From positions 20,363,277 through 20,427,276 of the forward strand of contig OX387607.1 of NCBI GenBank assembly GCA_947568835.1: a stretch of 64,000 nt of DNA, read 5' to 3'. This DNA comes from Protonemura montana (Eukaryota > Arthropoda > Insecta > Plecoptera > Nemouridae). Positions 60,101-64,000 of the stretch are shown here, one piece after another; positions within the stretch are counted from its first letter, which is position 1, and each line of letters begins with the position of its first letter. A program made the position numbers and the translations under genes. Under the pieces are notes generated by a model. The model was not told the DNA's origin. It did no database searches and saw only the letters and a program-made list of their open reading frames with translations.

Positions 60101-63100
60101 CCAGACGCTCCAGACACTCTGCCTCGTTAGCCAGGCGCTTCAGAAGCTCTGCCTCGCTAGCCAGGCGCTCCAGACACTCTGCCATTCTAGCCAGACAGTC
60201 CAGACTATCTGCTACGCTAGCCAGAGGCTCCAGACACTCTGCCACGCTAAATAGACGCTCCAGACACTCTGCCTTGCTACCCAGAATCTCCAGACACTCT
60301 GCCTCGCTAGCCAGGCGCTCCAGACACTCTGCCTCGCTACCCAGACGCTTTAGACTATCTGCCACGCTAGCCAGTGGCTCAAGACACTCTGCCACGCTAG
60401 CTAGACGCTCCAGGCACTCTGCCTCGCTACTTAGACGCTCCAGAAACTCTGCCTCACTAGCCAGGCACTCCAGACACTCTGGCTCGCTACTTAGACGATC
60501 CAGACACTCTGCCTCCCTAGCCAGCCGCTCCAGACACTCTGATTCGCTACCCAGACGCTCCAGACACTCTGCCTCGCTACTTAGACGCTTTAGACTATCT
60601 GCCACGCAAGCCAGTGGCTCCAGACACTCTGCCACGCTAGCTAGACGCTCCAGGCACTCTGCCTCGCTACTTAGACGCTCCAGAAACTCTGCCTCACTAG
60701 CCAGGCACTCCAGACACTCTGGCTCGCTACCCAGACGATCCAGACACTCTGCCTCCCTAGCCAGCCGCTCCAGACACTCTGCCATGCTAGCCAGAGATTT
60801 CAGACACTCTGCTACGCTAGCTAGACGCTCCAGACACTCTGCCACGCTAGCTAGACGCTCCAGACACTCTGCCTTGCTACTTAGACCCTCCAGACACTCT
60901 GCCTCGCTAGCCAGGCGCTCCAGACACTCTGCCTCGCTACCCAGACGCTCCAGACTATTTGCCACGCTAGCCAGTGGCTCCAGACTATCTGCCACGCTAG
61001 CCAGAGGCTGCAGACACTCTGCAATGCTAGCCAGACGCTCCAGACACTCTGCCACGCTAGCCAGAGGCTGAAGACACTCTGCAATGCTAGCCAGGCGCTC
61101 CAGACACTCTGCTTCGCTAGCCAGCCGCTCCAGACACTCTGCCATGCTAGCCAGACGCTTCAGACACTCTGGCTAGCTACCCAGACTCTCCAGACACTCT
61201 GCCTCGCAAGCCAGGCGCTCCAGACACTCTGCCACGCTAGCCAGACGCTCCAGACACTCTGATTCGCTACCCAGACGCTCCAGACACTCTGCCTCGTTAG
61301 CCAGGCGCTTCAGAAGCTCTGCCTCGCTAGCCAGGCGCTCCAGACACTCTGCCATTCTAGCCAGACGCTCCAGACTATCTGCTACGCTAGCCAGAGGCTC
61401 CAGACACTCTGCCACGCTAAATAGACGCTCCAGACACTCTGCCTTGCTACCCAGAATCTCCAGACACTCTGCCTCGCTAGCCAGGCGCTCCAGACACTCT
61501 GCCTCGCTACCCAGACGCTTTAGACTATCTGCCACGCTAGCCAGTGGCTCCAGACACTCTGCCACGCTAGCTAGACGTTCCAGGCACTCTGCCTCGCTAC
61601 TTAGACGCTCCAGAAACTCTGCCTCACTAGCCAGGCACTCCAGACACTCTGGCTCGCTACCCAGACGATCCAGACACTCTGCCTCCCTAGCCAGCCGCTC
61701 CAGACACTCTGCCATGCTAGCCAGAGATTTCAGACACTCTGCTACGCTAGCCAGACGCTCCAGACACTCTGCCACGCTAGCCAGAGGCTGAAGACACTCT
61801 GCAATGCTAGCCAGACGCTCCAGACACTCTGCCACGCTAGCTAGACGCTCCAGACACTCTGATTCGCTACTTAGACGCTCCAGACACCTTGCCTCGCTAC
61901 CCAGACGCTCCAGACACTCTGCCTCGCTACCTAGACGCTTCAGACTATCTGCCACGCTAATCAGTGGCTCCAGACACTCTGCCACGCTAGCTAGACGCTC
62001 CAGGCACTCTGTCTCGCTACTTAGACGCTCCAGACACTGTGCCTCGCTAGCCAGGCACTCCAGACACTCTGCCACGCTAGCTAGACGCTCCAGACACTCT
62101 GATTCGCTACTTAGACGCTCCAGACACCTTGCCTCGCTACCCAGACACACCAGACACTCTGCCTCGCTAGCTAAACGCTCCAGACACTCTGCCTCGCTAC
62201 CCAGACGCTTTAGACTATCTGCCACGCTAGCCAGTGGCTCCAGACACTCTGCCACGCTAGCTAGACGCTCCAGGCACTCTGCCTCGCTACTTAGACGCTC
62301 CAGAAACTCTGCCTCACTAGCCAGGCACTCCAGACACTCTGCCTCCCTAGCCAGCCGCTCCAGACACTCTGCCATGCTAGCCAGAGATTTCAGACACTCT
62401 GCTACGCTAGCTAGACGCTCCAGACACTCTGCCACGCTAGCTAGACGCTCCAGACACTCTGCCTTGCTACTTAGACCCTCCAGACACTCTGCCTCGCTAG
62501 CCAGGCGCTCCAGACACTCTGCCTAGCTACCCAGACGCTCCAGACTATCTGCCACGCTAGCCAGTGGCTCCAGACTATCTGCCACGCTAGCCAGAGGCTC
62601 CAGACACTCTGCCACGCTTGTTAGACAATCCAGACTTTCTGCCTTGCTAGCCAGGCGCTCCAGACACTCTGCCTCGCTAGCCAGACGCTCCAGACACTCT
62701 GCCTCGTTAGCCAGGCGCTTCAGAAGCTCTGCCTCGCTAGCCAGGCGCTCCAGACACTCTGCCATTCTAGCCAGACGCTCCAGACTATCTGCTACGCTAG
62801 CCAGAGGCTCCAGACACTCTGCCACGCTAAATAGACGCTCCAGACACTCTGCCTTGCTACCCAGAATCTCCAGACACTTTGCCTCGCTACCCAGACGCTC
62901 CAGACTATCTGCAACGCTAGCCAGTGGCTCCAGCCACTCTGCCACGCTAGCTAGACGCTCCAGGCACTCTGCCTCGCTACTCAGACGCTCCAGACACTCT
63001 GCAATGCTAGCCAGACGCTCCAGACACTCTGCCACGCTAGCTAGACGCTCCAGACACTCTGATTCGCTACTTAGACGCTCCAGACACCTTGCCTCGCTAC

Positions 63101-64000
63101 CCAGACACACCAGACACTCTGCCTCGCTAGCTAAACGCTCCAGACACTCTGCCTTGCTACCCAGACCCTCCAGACACTCTGTCTCGCTAGCCATGCGCTC
63201 AAGAATTTCTGCCTCGCTACCCAGACGCTCCAGACTATCTGCCACGCTAGCCAGTGGCTCCAGACTATCTGCCACGCTAGCCAGAGGCTCCAGACACTCT
63301 GCCACGCTTGTTAGACAATCCAGACTTTCTGCCTTGCTAGCCAGGCGCTCCAGACACTCTGCCTCGCTAGCCAGACGCTCCAGACACTCTGCCTCGTTAG
63401 CCAGGCACTTCAGAAGCTCTGCCTCGCTAGCCAGGCGCTCCAGACACTCTGCCATTCTAGCCAGACGCTCCAGACTATCTGCTACGCTAGCCAGAGGCTC
63501 CAGACACTCTGCCACGCTAAATAGACGCTCCAGACACTCTGCCTTGCTACCCAGAATCTCCAGACACTTTGCCTCGCTACCCAGACGCTCCAGACTATCT
63601 GCAACGCTAGCCAGTGGCTCCAGCCACTCTGCCACGCTAGCTAGACGCTCCAGGCACTCTGCCTCGCTACTCAGACGCTCCAGACACTCTGCAATGCTAG
63701 CCAGACGCTCCAGACACTCTGCCACGCTAGCTAGACGCTCCAGACACTCTGATTCGCTACTTAGACGCTCCAGACACCTTGCCTCGCTACCCAGACACAC
63801 CAGACACTCTGCCTCGCTAGCTAAACGCTCCAGACACTCTGCCTTGCTACCCAGACCCTCCAAACACTCTGTCTCGCTAGCCATGCGCTCAAGAATTTCT
63901 GCCTCGCTACCCAGACGCTCCAGACTATCTGCCACGCTAGCCAGTGGCTCCAGACTATCTGCCACGCTAGCCAGAGGCTCCAGACACTCTGCCACGCTTG
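57183..64000. repeat. 10.8-kb right-arm super-repeat, copy 2 (cut by window end)
   Basis: This parallels 46,383 onward. A 795-codon + frame at 58,684-61,071 matches the one at 47,794-50,181 in order and almost every residue; the one difference I saw is CTATGCC for CTCTGCC with an H-Y-A-S state near 59,158. The 690-bp marker spacing persists to the end (about 62,618, 63,308 and the window edge). Confidence 0.85.

Larger units (their letters stand above)
44097..64000. repeat. Right arm of the 30-bp satellite array
   Basis: This is the same 30-bp family and orientation as the left arm, about 660 units, but it is ordered differently: E-like 690-bp modules dominate and the A-C-D order of the left arm is absent. 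From about 44,796 to the window end the register never changes. Every 60-bp step falls at the same point of the unit, so about 640 units carry no net insertion or deletion. The array continues past the window end. Confidence 0.97.

Noticed and set aside
1-64000. CENP-B box or known centromeric satellite
   Set aside because: No unit resembles the 17-bp CENP-B box, and I do not recognise the monomer as a named centromere repeat; centromere function cannot be judged from sequence.

Overview
The window is eukaryotic satellite DNA interrupted by one retrotransposon. About 57.6 kb of the 64 kb is a single tandem array of a 30-bp unit (roughly 1,900 copies). It is split by one complete Ty3/gypsy-type LTR retrotransposon of 6,396 bp at 37,701-44,096. 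No unique host gene, tRNA or rRNA is visible. The element has a tRNA-Pro primer site, a Gag with a CCHC knuckle, a classic -1 frameshift signal and a Pol in the order PR-RT-RNaseH-IN. This points to a metazoan. The integrase C-G-N-P-C-E-R block resembles arthropod Ty3 elements as I remember them, so an arthropod is my best but unproven guess.

Left arm (1-37,700). The 30-bp units form complex higher-order repeats (HORs). A 1.4-kb block, called A here, recurs nine times (seven intact, one chimeric, one truncated). It alternates with blocks B, C, D and E, giving HOR lengths of about 3.0, 3.7, 3.8, 3.9, 4.8, 5.1 and 5.6 kb. Every A-to-A distance equals a multiple of 30 minus the number of fixed 1-bp deletions it contains. 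A second-tier duplication at 13,251 bp carries shared private variants.

Retrotransposon (37,701-44,096). It has two 364-bp LTRs that look identical, 4-bp target duplications (TATC), a tRNA-Pro PBS, a leader with four copies of a ~48-bp repeat, gag, an A-AAA-AAC slippery site plus stem-loop, an intact pol, a further open frame of about 170 codons after the pol stop, and a polypurine tract. Removing the element and one TATC restores the satellite in exact 30-bp register, so it is a clean and recent insertion.

Right arm (44,097-64,000). After about 700 bp of divergent units, the array runs from about 44,796 to the window end with no net indel (about 640 units). It is organised in 690-bp (23-unit), 3,090-bp and 10.8/10.89-kb HORs.

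Because the unit is 30 bp, decapeptide reading frames stay open on both strands: a basic Arg/Ser/His frame on + and an acidic Leu/Glu frame on -, up to 1,260 codons. I treat these as repeat-generated open frames rather than genes, but some of their features deserve a test (see findings).
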